From: Anaerolineales bacterium UBA3071
GTDB lineage: Bacteria > Chloroflexota > Anaerolineae > UBA3071
Length of the DNA stretch: 27,706 nucleotides
Direction: 5' to 3'
Assembly (NCBI GenBank): GCA_002366755.1
Contig: DFBV01000084.1
Coordinates: forward strand, 1-27,706
In this document: positions 6,280-13,893 of the stretch, one piece after another
Layout of the letters: each line of letters starts with the position of its first letter
Position numbering within the stretch: position 1 is the stretch's first letter
Notes under the pieces: generated by a model
Seen by the model: only the letters and a program-made list of their open reading frames with translations
Told to the model about the DNA's origin: nothing
The model's database searches: none
Program-made: the position numbers and the translations under genes

Positions 6280-6397
6280 ATCGGGAGTGCAACTCCCTCA
6301 CGTCGGGTATTCGGTGAGCCCCCTCATCACCCTTGCCCTCCCCCGATGGCGAGGAGTTGCACTCCGAGCACCCAATCGGGAGTGCAACTCCCTCACG
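6280..6397. repeat. Direct and inverted copies of GGAGTGCAACTCC palindromic element
   Basis: A 23-base sequence containing GGGAGTGCAACTCCC is found at 6280-6302 and again, identical, at 6375-6397. Between them the reverse-oriented form GGAGTTGCACTCC occurs at about 6354-6366. It can pair with either copy over 13 bases, and each unit is itself a short imperfect palindrome. The unit lies immediately upstream of the M28 gene on its strand. A related palindrome appears at 17904-17918. This is a small dispersed intergenic repeat of unknown role. Confidence 0.8.
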
Positions 6398-6495
6398 CAT
6401 TTTCCGCTCGTTCCGCTGTTCCGCTGACGAGGTGGGGGAGGGCGCAAGCAAGGTTCCCCCACGATTCTGAATGATACCCGTTCCCGCGAAACCCT
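6398..6495. other. Spacer with reiterated GTTCCGCT word
   Basis: Within the 317-base gap between the M28 and GlmS-type genes, TTTCCGCT (6401-6408), GTTCCGCT (6410-6417) and GTTCCGCT (6418-6425) follow one another. No gene or RNA is recognisable in the rest of this stretch up to the promoter. Confidence 0.5.
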
Positions 6496-6524
6496 TTGAC
6501 GAGTCAAGACGAATGTGCTATACT
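6496..6524 (+). promoter_or_regulatory. Sigma70-type promoter of the GlmS-family gene
   Basis: TTGACG at 6496-6501 and TATACT at 6519-6524 are separated by exactly 17 bases. Each hexamer has one mismatch to consensus. Transcription would start near 6531, giving a leader of about 63 bases. Confidence 0.8.
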
Positions 6525-6536
6525 GTCTGCCGTCGT

Positions 6537-6558
6537 TGTCCGTTCTCGCTAACGGACA
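6537..6558 (+). other. Leader hairpin at the expected 5' end of the GlmS-family mRNA
   Basis: TGTCCGTT (6537-6544) pairs perfectly with AACGGACA (6551-6558) around the loop CTCGCT. It falls within a few bases of the predicted transcript start, a position typical of 5' stabilising hairpins. It could also be an operator dyad. Confidence 0.6.
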
Positions 6559-6593
6559 CCGGCTGACCCAATAAGGAACACACGAGGAGAGAT

Positions 6594-8384
6594 ATGTGCG
6601 GCATCTTCGGCATTGTCACTGACAAGGAGCAACAACTCGGACCCGTACTCATCGCGGCCGGGCAGCGGCTTTCGTACAGAGGGTACGATTCGGTAGGCTG
6701 CGCCACGCTGCTGGACGATGGCACGACGGACCTGCGCAAGGACGTCGGGAAGGTGAACGACGTGGCAGAGCGGTTGAGGCTCGCTGAGATGACCGGCCGG
6801 CGGGGCATCGTCCAACTGCGTTGGGCCACCTTCGGTGGCCCTTCCCCGGTCAATGCCCAACCTCACCTGGACTCCGACGGCGATCTGGTGGGCGCTCACA
6901 ACGGCAACGTGGTCAACAACGCCGAACTGCGCCAGCAGTTCATCGCCGAGGGGATGACCGTCCGCTCCATCAACGACGGTGAGTCCTGTGTCCATGCCGT
7001 GGAGCGGTACGTGGATCAGGGATACGACATGGTGGAAGCGATCCGTCGCGCCTACCACGATCTGGAAGGGGACTACGCCTTCGTCATCGGACGGGTCGGC
7101 GAAGATCGGCTATACGCGCTCAAGAAGGGCTCCGGCTTGGTAGTTGGCCTCGTCGAGGGGGCCACCTGCGTTTCCTCCGACTTGCCATCCATCCTGCCGC
7201 TCACCCGCCGCATCCTGCGGGTGCAAGACGGCGAAATCGTCATCCTCTGGGCCGACCGTGTGGAACTACGGCGAGTGGAAGACGGCGCGCCCATCGAGCG
7301 AGAGATGGAGATCGCCACCGAGAGCATGGAGGCGGCCGAGAAGGGAGGTTACCCCCACTTCATGCTGAAGGAGATCCACGAGCAGCCTCAAGTAGTGGCT
7401 GAACTGGTTCATCTCATGGAGGCAGCTCCCCACGTCTCGCAGATGATTGAGCGCATGGCCACAGCGCGCCACCTCTACCTGGTCGGCTGCGGCACCAGTT
7501 ATCACGCCTGCTTGCTGGGATCGGTCTACCTGGCCCGCCTGGCTGGCCGCGCGGCCAGCCCCGTCCTGGCCCCTCAGTTCATCCCTCAATACGGGCCAGC
7601 GGTGGGGCCGGAGGACGTGGGGATCTTCGTCAGCCAGAGCGGGGAAACGAAAGACGTGCTCAACGCCATTGCGGTAGCACGGCAGCAGGGGATGCACATC
7701 CTCAGCCTGGTCAACGTCCTCGGCTCCACCCTCATGCACGAGAGCGAGCGGTATCTTCCGCTGGCCTGCGGCTACGAGATCAGCGTGCCGGCCACCAAGA
7801 CCTTCACTAACCAGATAGTGGCCTTCCTGTTCCTGGCGCTGCGCATGGGAGGTCATTCCACCGAGCGCATGGCTCAGTTGCCGGACTTGCTGCAGGACAC
7901 ACTGGTGGCCACCGAGCCGCAGGTGGCAGCACTGGAAGCGGACTTGGCGCACCAAGACGACCTGTACTGCCTGGGCTATGGCCTCACCTACCCCATTGCG
8001 CTGGAAGGTGCATTAAAGCTCAAAGAGGTCACCTACACCCACTGCGAGGGGATGCTTTCCACCGAGTTCAAGCACGGGCCGCTCTCCGCCGTGCACGATG
8101 GCTACCCCGTCATCTTCGTCACCGGGCCGGAGGATGTGCCGCTCCTGGTCAGCGGCATCAACGAGACCACCTGCCGCGGCGGACGAGCCATCGCCATCGG
8201 GGAGGAGGACGAGCGGCTACGGACGAACGTCCACGACCTGATCGTGCTGCCCCAGGCTGGCCCGCTGTTCAACCCAGTGCTGGCCACCCTACCACTGCAA
8301 CTGCTGTCCTATCGGCTCAGCCTGTTGCGAGGCTACGACCCCGACTTCCCCCGCAACCTGAGCAAGACCCTGACGGTGGATTGA
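6594..8384 (+). CDS. Glutamine-fructose-6-phosphate aminotransferase family protein (GlmS-type)
   Basis: The 596-residue product has the full GlmS layout. An N-terminal class II glutaminase domain begins MCGIFGIV, with Cys2 as nucleophile, and includes RWATFGGPSPVNAQPH and AHNGNVVNN. Two SIS sugar-phosphate domains follow, with LVGCGTSYHA, VSQSGETKDV and LKLKEVTYTHCEGMLSTEFKHGPL. The C terminus LSKTLTVD matches the LAKSVTVE tail carrying the catalytic lysine. The expected role is making glucosamine-6-phosphate from fructose-6-phosphate and glutamine for cell-envelope sugars. The glutaminase motif differs from the usual HTRWATHG (QLRWATFG here), so this may be a divergent subfamily. CGAGGAGAG precedes ATG 6594. 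A strong promoter lies 70 bases upstream. Confidence 0.88.
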   Translation: MCGIFGIVTDKEQQLGPVLIAAGQRLSYRGYDSVGCATLLDDGTTDLRKDVGKVNDVAERLRLAEMTGRRGIVQLRWATFGGPSPVNAQPHLDSDGDLVGAHNGNVVNNAELRQQFIAEGMTVRSINDGESCVHAVERYVDQGYDMVEAIRRAYHDLEGDYAFVIGRVGEDRLYALKKGSGLVVGLVEGATCVSSDLPSILPLTRRILRVQDGEIVILWADRVELRRVEDGAPIEREMEIATESMEAAEKGGYPHFMLKEIHEQPQVVAELVHLMEAAPHVSQMIERMATARHLYLVGCGTSYHACLLGSVYLARLAGRAASPVLAPQFIPQYGPAVGPEDVGIFVSQSGETKDVLNAIAVARQQGMHILSLVNVLGSTLMHESERYLPLACGYEISVPATKTFTNQIVAFLFLALRMGGHSTERMAQLPDLLQDTLVATEPQVAALEADLAHQDDLYCLGYGLTYPIALEGALKLKEVTYTHCEGMLSTEFKHGPLSAVHDGYPVIFVTGPEDVPLLVSGINETTCRGGRAIAIGEEDERLRTNVHDLIVLPQAGPLFNPVLATLPLQLLSYRLSLLRGYDPDFPRNLSKTLTVD

Positions 8385-8416
8385 TCAAAGGAGAGCCCTG
8401 TTTCTCCATAAGCCCA

Positions 8417-9721
8417 TCAAGCGGACCGGCTCGCCTGAGCGGCCATTTCCTGCTCCGCACGCCGGCGCATCTGGCCGCGCAGCGTATTGATGTCCCTGGG
8501 AACCAGGTAGGCGGTGACGGCAAAGAAGATGAAGCAAAGCACCCAGGCCGACACACAGATGATCAGAATCGCATCCTTGAGCGATGACCGCACAGCGATC
8601 AGGCCGGCGAGGAGGGGGGCTAGCGCTGCTCCGGCTGACTCGATGAACATTTGAATGGCCAGCGCCGTGCTGCGCACCTCCGGCAAGGTGACGTCGTAGA
8701 CCGTGGAAATCACGTTGGGCGCAGCAAAGGGGATGAACAGCGCAGTGATGCTCAGCATCACCAGGAAAAGCCCACGATTGTCTACAGGGACGTTCATAGC
8801 GATGAAGATCAGGACGGCTCCCAGGAGCACAGCGGTCGTGCTGACGAAAAGGCGACCGCGGAGCGTGCGTTTGAACAGGAAATCCCCTGCCGCCCCGCCG
8901 ATGAAATAGCCGGAAGCCAGCACCGCCACCGCCACCACCATCGTCGTCAACACGGCGTCCGAGGAATAGCCGCGCTCCGTTTCCAAGTAGCGGAAGAACC
9001 AGTAGGTGATGACGTTCCAGGGGAAGACGCCAAAGAAGCCCTGGATGAACAGGAGAACGAGGCTGCGCTTGCGGAACAGTCCCCGGGCGATCTTCCAGTC
9101 AAAACGGTAGATGCCAATCTCTTCCAGGTCTGCCAGCTCCGGCTCGCTCCTGCCACGCGGCGGTTCGCGCACGCCGAAGAAGATCACGATAGCCAGCAGG
9201 ACGCCGAGCGCTCCGGTGATGTAGAACACGCCGCGCCAGCCCACGACATCGCTCAACAGCAAGGACAGCACCATCCCCAACATGTAGCCCAGAGGAGCGG
9301 TGAGCTGCAATAGCCCGTAGATCTTCCCCCGCACCTGCGGCCCGAAGTAGTCGGAGATCAGGCTGTGGAGGCCAGGGTAACTGGAGTCGTCAACTCCCGT
9401 CGAAGCACGCGTGGCCAGGAAAGCCGGATAGGTGGGGGCAATGGCGCTGAGCCAGGTCGTGGCTCCCCAGATCAAACTGGCCAAGGCCAGCAGCTTGGCC
9501 CGTGCGTAGCGGTCGTACAGAACGCCCCACAGCGGGTAAAGGATCGCTCCGACGATCAGCGCTCCGGTGAACACAGCCCCCATCTGGGCCTCGTTGATCT
9601 GGAACGTCTCCATGATAGGGGTAGTGAGCGGCCCAATGAGCAACTTGTCGGCCTGGTGGAGCAACATGAAGGCGAAGAACACGCCAACGACGAACCAGCG
9701 ATACTTGGAACGTGATCTCAT
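8417..9721 (-). CDS. Major facilitator superfamily transporter
   Basis: The product has 434 residues and about twelve hydrophobic segments, starting with FVVGVFFAFMLLHQADKLLIG. The loop after helix 2 reads GVLYDRYARAKLL, the MFS signature between helices 2 and 3. A long cytoplasmic loop around residues 190-215 (REPPRGRSEPEL) divides the two halves. The motif G-V-D-D-S-S-Y-P-G-L in helix 4 resembles the spinster-like branch of MFS. The transported compound is unknown. The gene lies 90 bases downstream of the MoaB-type gene on the same strand and converges with the GlmS-type gene, leaving 32 bases between them. GGGGGAT precedes the ATG. Confidence 0.9.
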   Translation of the reverse strand: MRSRSKYRWFVVGVFFAFMLLHQADKLLIGPLTTPIMETFQINEAQMGAVFTGALIVGAILYPLWGVLYDRYARAKLLALASLIWGATTWLSAIAPTYPAFLATRASTGVDDSSYPGLHSLISDYFGPQVRGKIYGLLQLTAPLGYMLGMVLSLLLSDVVGWRGVFYITGALGVLLAIVIFFGVREPPRGRSEPELADLEEIGIYRFDWKIARGLFRKRSLVLLFIQGFFGVFPWNVITYWFFRYLETERGYSSDAVLTTMVVAVAVLASGYFIGGAAGDFLFKRTLRGRLFVSTTAVLLGAVLIFIAMNVPVDNRGLFLVMLSITALFIPFAAPNVISTVYDVTLPEVRSTALAIQMFIESAGAALAPLLAGLIAVRSSLKDAILIICVSAWVLCFIFFAVTAYLVPRDINTLRGQMRRRAEQEMAAQASRSA

Positions 9722-9811
9722 AGCAGATCCCCCTTCGATTTTTCTGCCACTTCTATCCGTTTCATCCGCTCAATCCGCTGACGGCTTCTGGCTTCTTTCG
9801 GCGGAGTCGCT
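9722..9811. repeat. Spacer with reiterated ATCCGCT word
   Basis: Between the MFS and MoaB-type genes, ATCCGT (9755), TTCATCCGCT (9761-9770) and CAATCCGCTG (9771-9780) follow in register. They are followed by CGGCTTCTGGCTTCTTTCGGC. No gene is present. Confidence 0.45.
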
Positions 9812-10300
9812 CTACCCATCCGGCGTCTCGCCCCGCAGCAGCGCCAGCGCGTGGGGCAGTGCAGGCAGGATGACCTCCAGGTTCTCCCGCACCGCCTTGG
9901 GGCTACCGGGCAAATTGACGATCAGCGTGCGACCACGGACGCCAGCAACCGCCCGACTCAGCATGGCGTGCGGCGTGATCTGCAAGCTGGCCGCCCGCAT
10001 GGCCTCGACCAAGCCGGGAGCTTCTCGTGTCAGGGTTGAGCGAGTCGCCTCCGGCGTCACATCCCGCGGCCCAAACCCTGTGCCTCCGGTGGTCAGGATG
10101 AGGTCCAACGCTACCTCGTCTGCCCAAGCCACCAAAGAGCCGCGGATGATGTCCAACTCATCAGGCACCACTGCCTCCACCTCCACCTGAGCACCTTCCA
10201 GCCGCTCCAGCACCACCTCCCTGATGGCCGGCCCGCTGAGGTCTTTTCGCTCGCCTCGATGGCTGCGGTCGCTGACGGTCAGTATCCCCACGCGGGGCAT
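9812..10300 (-). CDS. MoaB/MogA family molybdopterin biosynthesis protein
   Basis: The 162-residue product has the MoaB/MogA molybdopterin-binding fold. GILTVSDRSHRGERKDLSGP is at the N terminus, LILTTGGTGFGPRDVTPEAT in the middle and LIVNLPGSPKAVRENL near the end. The GGTG and D-x-T-P-E-A elements form the molybdopterin site. The family adenylylates molybdopterin during molybdenum cofactor synthesis, though some MoaB proteins are inactive. ATG 10300 is preferred because GGAGG lies ten bases upstream and the N terminus then matches the family. No other molybdenum cofactor gene is in the window. It follows the ribosomal cluster on the same strand after a hairpin-rich spacer. Confidence 0.92.
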   Translation of the reverse strand: MPRVGILTVSDRSHRGERKDLSGPAIREVVLERLEGAQVEVEAVVPDELDIIRGSLVAWADEVALDLILTTGGTGFGPRDVTPEATRSTLTREAPGLVEAMRAASLQITPHAMLSRAVAGVRGRTLIVNLPGSPKAVRENLEVILPALPHALALLRGETPDG

Positions 10301-10348
10301 TGTCCCTTGACCTCCAATCATGGCGCAGAATGCAAAGCGCACCACGCC

Positions 10349-10430
10349 ACACGTAGTACGCAGTACGTGTCACGTGGTGCGTGTACCACGACCCACACAG
10401 ATGCACAACTGGATCACTTGATGCGTGATC
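10349..10430. other. Hairpin cluster downstream of rpsI
   Basis: Three dyads lie in the 139-base spacer: ACACGTA/TACGTGT (10349-10355, 10364-10370), CGTGGT/ACCACG (10373-10378, 10385-10390) and GATCAC/GTGATC (10412-10417, 10425-10430). The sequence is built from ACGTAGT-like words. None is followed by a T-run on the minus strand, so transcript-end processing is possible but ordinary intrinsic termination is not evident. Confidence 0.45.
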
Positions 10431-10439
10431 GCTCCATGC

Positions 10440-10832
10440 CTAGCGCTTGGTGTACTGCGGTGCCTTGCGCGCTCGCTTGAGGCCGTACTTTTTGCGCTCT
10501 TTCATGCGCGCATCGCGAGTGAGGAAACCACCACGGCGCAGCGGTCTGCGCAGGTTCTCATCGGCGACTACCAACGCTCGGGCAATGCCGTGCCGCACCG
10601 CGCCCGCCTGACCGCTGGGGCCTCCTCCCTTGACCAGCACGGTGATGTTGAAGCTATCCTTGTTCCCGGTGGCTTCCAGCGGCTCCAAGAGATGGTACCG
10701 ATCCCCCAGGCGAGGGAAGTATTCGTCCAGTTCCCTGTCGTTCACGACGATCCGACCCGTGCCAGCGTAGAGCCGCACCCGCGCCGTGGCCGTCTTCCGC
10801 CGTCCCACTGCCTCGTAATACCTGGCCGACAT
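10440..10832 (-). CDS. rpsI: 30S ribosomal protein S9
   Basis: The product has 130 residues, the usual S9 length. It begins YYEAVGRRKTATARVRL and ends RARKAPQYTKR, the basic S9 tail whose last residues reach into the P site of the small subunit. GGGAGGAA precedes ATG 10832. It is the last gene of the long translation cluster and follows rplM by 38 bases, the rplM-rpsI pairing seen in most bacteria. Confidence 0.97.
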   Translation of the reverse strand: MSARYYEAVGRRKTATARVRLYAGTGRIVVNDRELDEYFPRLGDRYHLLEPLEATGNKDSFNITVLVKGGGPSGQAGAVRHGIARALVVADENLRRPLRRGGFLTRDARMKERKKYGLKRARKAPQYTKR

Positions 10833-10870
10833 TCTCTAAGTTCCTCCCTGAAAAAAGAAGAGATAAGCTC

Positions 10871-11299
10871 CTACAGTTCCAGCACCTTGGGCTGCTGCGC
10901 CTCGTGAGGATGCGTGTCGGAAGCGTATACCCTTAACTTCTTGATCATCTGCCGCCCCAGACGGTTCTTGGGCAGCATGCCACGTACCGCCAGTTGGATA
11001 GCCCGCGTGGGATGCTTCTGAAGCTGATCCCGCAAGGTGATGCTCTTCAGACCACCTGGATAGCCCGAATGGCGATAGTACACCTTCTGATCCAGTCTTT
11101 TGCCTGTGACCTGAATCTTGCCCGCGTTGATGACGATGACATGGTCGCCGCAATCCATGTGCGGCGTGTACATGGGCTTGTGCTTGCCCCTCAGTATCGT
11201 GGCGATCCTGGTGGCCATGCGGCCCAGCGTCTGGCCAGCAGCATCCACCACCCACCACTCCCGCTGTATGTCGGAAGCCTTAGCTGAATATGTCCTCAC
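10871..11299 (-). CDS. rplM: 50S ribosomal protein L13
   Basis: The product has 142 residues when started at GTG 11299, equal to the E. coli protein. The resulting N terminus VRTYSAKASDIQREWWVVDA matches the L13 family. GAGGGA lies about eight bases upstream of this GTG. An upstream GTG at 11314 lacks such a site and would add five residues. L13 is an early-assembly large-subunit protein. The gene begins 16 bases after the truA stop, so translation is probably coupled. Confidence 0.96.
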   Translation of the reverse strand: MRTYSAKASDIQREWWVVDAAGQTLGRMATRIATILRGKHKPMYTPHMDCGDHVIVINAGKIQVTGKRLDQKVYYRHSGYPGGLKSITLRDQLQKHPTRAIQLAVRGMLPKNRLGRQMIKKLRVYASDTHPHEAQQPKVLEL

Positions 11300-11315
11300 T
11301 CTGGAATCCCTCACT

Positions 11316-12083
11316 TCAGTACTTTACCTGCATCAAACAGAGGCCACAGGCCGGCGCCGGGGGCAGCGACCGACTCCGATCTCGCGCTGCCAACAGTGCA
11401 GCGATGCCCTCCTTTGCCATCCGTCCCTGTCCCACCACCAACAGAGCGCTCACTATCGTGCGCACCATGCGCCGCAGAAAACCATTGGCCTCAATGTTGA
11501 AGCAGAAGCAGTCGCCCGCCTGCGTCCACGCTGCCTGCATCACCTCGCGCACGGTACTCCCGTCCTGAGGCGGGTTGCCAAAAGTGGCGAAATCGTGACG
11601 GCCCAGCAGAAGAGATGCAGCCCCGTTCATCGCCGACAGATTCAATGGCTCGGTCAACTGATGGGCAAAGTGCCGCGCCAGCGGCGACCGCAAAGGCTGA
11701 TTCAGCACCGTGTAGCGGTACACTCGGCTGCGAGCGCTGAACCGCGGATGGAAATCCTCCTGCGCATGCTCCAGTCCGCGGATGACGATGTCCCGCGGCA
11801 ACCTCGCATTGAGCGCCCGCTGCAAATCGCCCAGCGAATGGTGCCAGGCCACGCGAAAACTGATCACTTGGCCAAGGGCATGCACACCGCTGTCCGTGCG
11901 TCCGGCGCCGACGATGCGGACAGCCTCCTTCACGGTCTGGGCCAGCGATCCTTCAATAGCTCCCTGAACTGTGGGCTTGTCCGCCTGGATCTGAAAACCG
12001 TGATAGTCAGTACCGTCGTACTCGACCGTCGCCCGGTACTTGCGAACTGGCCCTGCGTACGCTTCCTGTAGCTCCCTGCCCAT
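11316..12083 (-). CDS. truA: tRNA pseudouridine(38-40) synthase TruA
   Basis: The 255-residue product is TruA, which converts uridines 38-40 of the tRNA anticodon arm to pseudouridine. The core EYDGTDYHGFQIQ is at residues 21-33 and the catalytic motif GAGRTDSGVHALGQV at 59-73, where D64 is the nucleophile. RVYRYTVLN and FLRRMVRTIV follow in the second half. ATG 12083 gives a short extra N-terminal segment before KYRATVEYDG. The ribosome site is weak, so a later start cannot be excluded. truA between rplQ and rplM is a common arrangement in Gram-positive bacteria and Chloroflexota. Confidence 0.96.
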   Translation of the reverse strand: MGRELQEAYAGPVRKYRATVEYDGTDYHGFQIQADKPTVQGAIEGSLAQTVKEAVRIVGAGRTDSGVHALGQVISFRVAWHHSLGDLQRALNARLPRDIVIRGLEHAQEDFHPRFSARSRVYRYTVLNQPLRSPLARHFAHQLTEPLNLSAMNGAASLLLGRHDFATFGNPPQDGSTVREVMQAAWTQAGDCFCFNIEANGFLRRMVRTIVSALLVVGQGRMAKEGIAALLAARDRSRSLPPAPACGLCLMQVKY

Positions 12084-12139
12084 CCGCCGTCGCTCGCCAT
12101 TATATCAATCTGTCCCTGTCCCCTGCCCCGAGCTTCTCG

Positions 12140-12511
12140 TTACTCCACCAGTTCGATCAGCACCATCTTGGCCCCATCGCCCTTGCGGGGGCCCAGCTTC
12201 AGGATGCGCGTATACCCTCCTGGCCGATCTTCGAAGCGCACGGCGAGATCATCGAACACCTTCTTGGCTATCAGCGGATCGTTCAGCGCCGCAACCAGCC
12301 GACGTCGGGCGTGTAGCGCGTTGCCATCGGCACGCTGGCCCCGCTTGGCAGTGGTGATCATCTTCTCCGCCTGGGCTCGGATGGCCTTGGCTTTGGCCTC
12401 CGTCGTCTTGATCCGTTCATGACGGAACAGTTCGGTTATCAGGTTTCTGAACAGAGCTCGGCGATGCCCTGTGGAACGTCCCAATCTGCGTCCTGCTACT
12501 CGATGTCTCAT
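12140..12511 (-). CDS. rplQ: 50S ribosomal protein L17
   Basis: The product has 123 residues and begins MRHRVAGRRLGRSTGHRRAL, the conserved L17 N terminus, followed by RNLITELFRHERIKTTEAKAK. The C terminus reads YTRILKLGPRKGDGAKMVLIELVE, also standard. L17 lines the exit-tunnel region of the large subunit. The gene is 27 bases after rpoA, the normal alpha-operon position. Confidence 0.97.
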   Translation of the reverse strand: MRHRVAGRRLGRSTGHRRALFRNLITELFRHERIKTTEAKAKAIRAQAEKMITTAKRGQRADGNALHARRRLVAALNDPLIAKKVFDDLAVRFEDRPGGYTRILKLGPRKGDGAKMVLIELVE

Positions 12512-12538
12512 GGTCCAAGTTCTCCGTCCAAGTTCTCC

Positions 12539-13792
12539 CTACCTACCTGCACCGCCTCCCATCATCGCCTTGCGCAGCGCTGCCGCCAACTGCTCATCAA
12601 GCCGGAGGCCTTCTTCCACTTCCTCACCCACGGCGGCGGCTTCGTCTGCGATCTCCTCTACAGCCTCATCCTCTTCCTCGGCAGCCTCCGTTTCCGACAC
12701 ATCAGGGAGCACTTCCTCCCCTTCTTCCTCCACCGCTCTAGCCTGTTCCGGACGAGCCACCTCCTCCTCTTCCACTCCGGGCGCTTCTTCTTCAGCCACC
12801 GGCGGCCCTTCCGTCACTTCCCCAGCCACACCCTCACCCTCTCCCGGCTGAGCAGACGGCATCAGCTTCAACTCCAGGAGCCGTTCCTTCAACTCGTCCA
12901 ATGATTTGGAACCGAAATTGCGGATGCTCAGTAGCTCGTCTTCGCCCTTGGACAGGCTCTCCAGAACTTCGCCCACAGTGATGATACCCGCCCTGCGCAG
13001 ACAGTTGTAGACGCGCACATTCAACCCCAGTACCTCAATCTCCTGCTCGTAGAGCGCGCTGGGGATACCCTCTTCCTCCACTGCCGCCTCTTCGGGCAGA
13101 ACCACTTCCACGCCACTGATGAGCACAAGATGCTGCACGAGCAACTGGGCGCTCTGGCGAAGTGCATCGTCCGGCGTGATGGTCCCGTCGGTCCAGACAT
13201 CCAGCAACAGCTTGTCGTAGCCGCTTTCGTGGCCGATGCGCGCCCGCTCCACGTTGTAGCGGACGCGGCGGACAGGGCTGAAGATGGCATCCACCGGAAT
13301 CTCCCCCAGGGCCATGCGAGCACCGTCACGGTCTTCCGTGGAGAGATAGCCTCGGCCCCGGTCCACGGTCATCTCAATGTCCAGCTCAGCTTCGCTGGAA
13401 TCCGCTGTGAGCAACAGCAACTCGGGATTGACCACTTCCACGCCAGGAGGACAGACAATGTCCCCCCCTGAAACGGGGCCTTCTCCGCGCACCTCGATCC
13501 GCACCGTCACCGCTTCCGGTATGTCCTCATCGAGCCTGAATCGCAACTGCTTGACGTTGAGGATTAGCCAAGTGGTGTCTTCCCTTACATGCGGGATGAC
13601 AGAGAACTCATGGCTGACATCGCTGACCCGAATGGAAGTCGCTGCCGCTCCAGGCAGAGAAGACAGCAGTATGCGCCGCAGGGCATTGCCCAGGGTTATA
13701 CCATAGCCGCTTTCCAGCGGCCCGATGACAAACCGGCAGTAGTTCTGAGAGCTGGCTTCGCGTTCGACCTTCGGCAATACGAAACTCAACAA
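12539..13792 (-). CDS. rpoA: RNA polymerase alpha subunit with acidic C-terminal extension
   Basis: The product is 417 residues if started at TTG 13792, six bases after GAGGAGG. That start gives LLSFVLPKVEREASSQNYCRF, matching RpoA. The N-terminal assembly domain includes PLESGYGITLGNALRRILLSS (about 25-45). The C-terminal domain, residues about 248-310, has EVLGLNVRVYNCLRRAGI and LLSIRNFGSKSLDELKERL and should bind promoter DNA and activators. Residues 311-417 are an added tail very rich in Glu, Ala, Val and Pro that ends in a short possible helix, LDEQLAAALRKAMMGGG. Ordinary RpoA is about 315-330 residues. Upstream in-frame codons exist to 13879 but lack family similarity and a good ribosome site. 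Confidence 0.96.
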   Translation of the reverse strand: MLSFVLPKVEREASSQNYCRFVIGPLESGYGITLGNALRRILLSSLPGAAATSIRVSDVSHEFSVIPHVREDTTWLILNVKQLRFRLDEDIPEAVTVRIEVRGEGPVSGGDIVCPPGVEVVNPELLLLTADSSEAELDIEMTVDRGRGYLSTEDRDGARMALGEIPVDAIFSPVRRVRYNVERARIGHESGYDKLLLDVWTDGTITPDDALRQSAQLLVQHLVLISGVEVVLPEEAAVEEEGIPSALYEQEIEVLGLNVRVYNCLRRAGIITVGEVLESLSKGEDELLSIRNFGSKSLDELKERLLELKLMPSAQPGEGEGVAGEVTEGPPVAEEEAPGVEEEEVARPEQARAVEEEGEEVLPDVSETEAAEEEDEAVEEIADEAAAVGEEVEEGLRLDEQLAAALRKAMMGGGAGR

Positions 13793-13893
13793 AGCTCGCC
13801 TCCTCGACCGTAGAGGGCTTACAGGCTCAAACACAACCGCCCCAGCCCTTTCCCACAACAGTCCATGCTCTCCTGACAAGAACTCGTACTACA

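Noticed and set aside
5626..6474. Plus-strand reading frame of 282 codons opposite the M28 peptidase
   Set aside because: Its translation is low-complexity Gln/Pro/Arg-rich, as expected from the complement of a GC-rich gene. The opposite strand has a full set of M28 metal ligands.
6531..6593. glmS ribozyme upstream of the GlmS-family gene
   Set aside because: The predicted leader is only about 63 bases, far shorter than the ribozyme, and holds just one simple hairpin.
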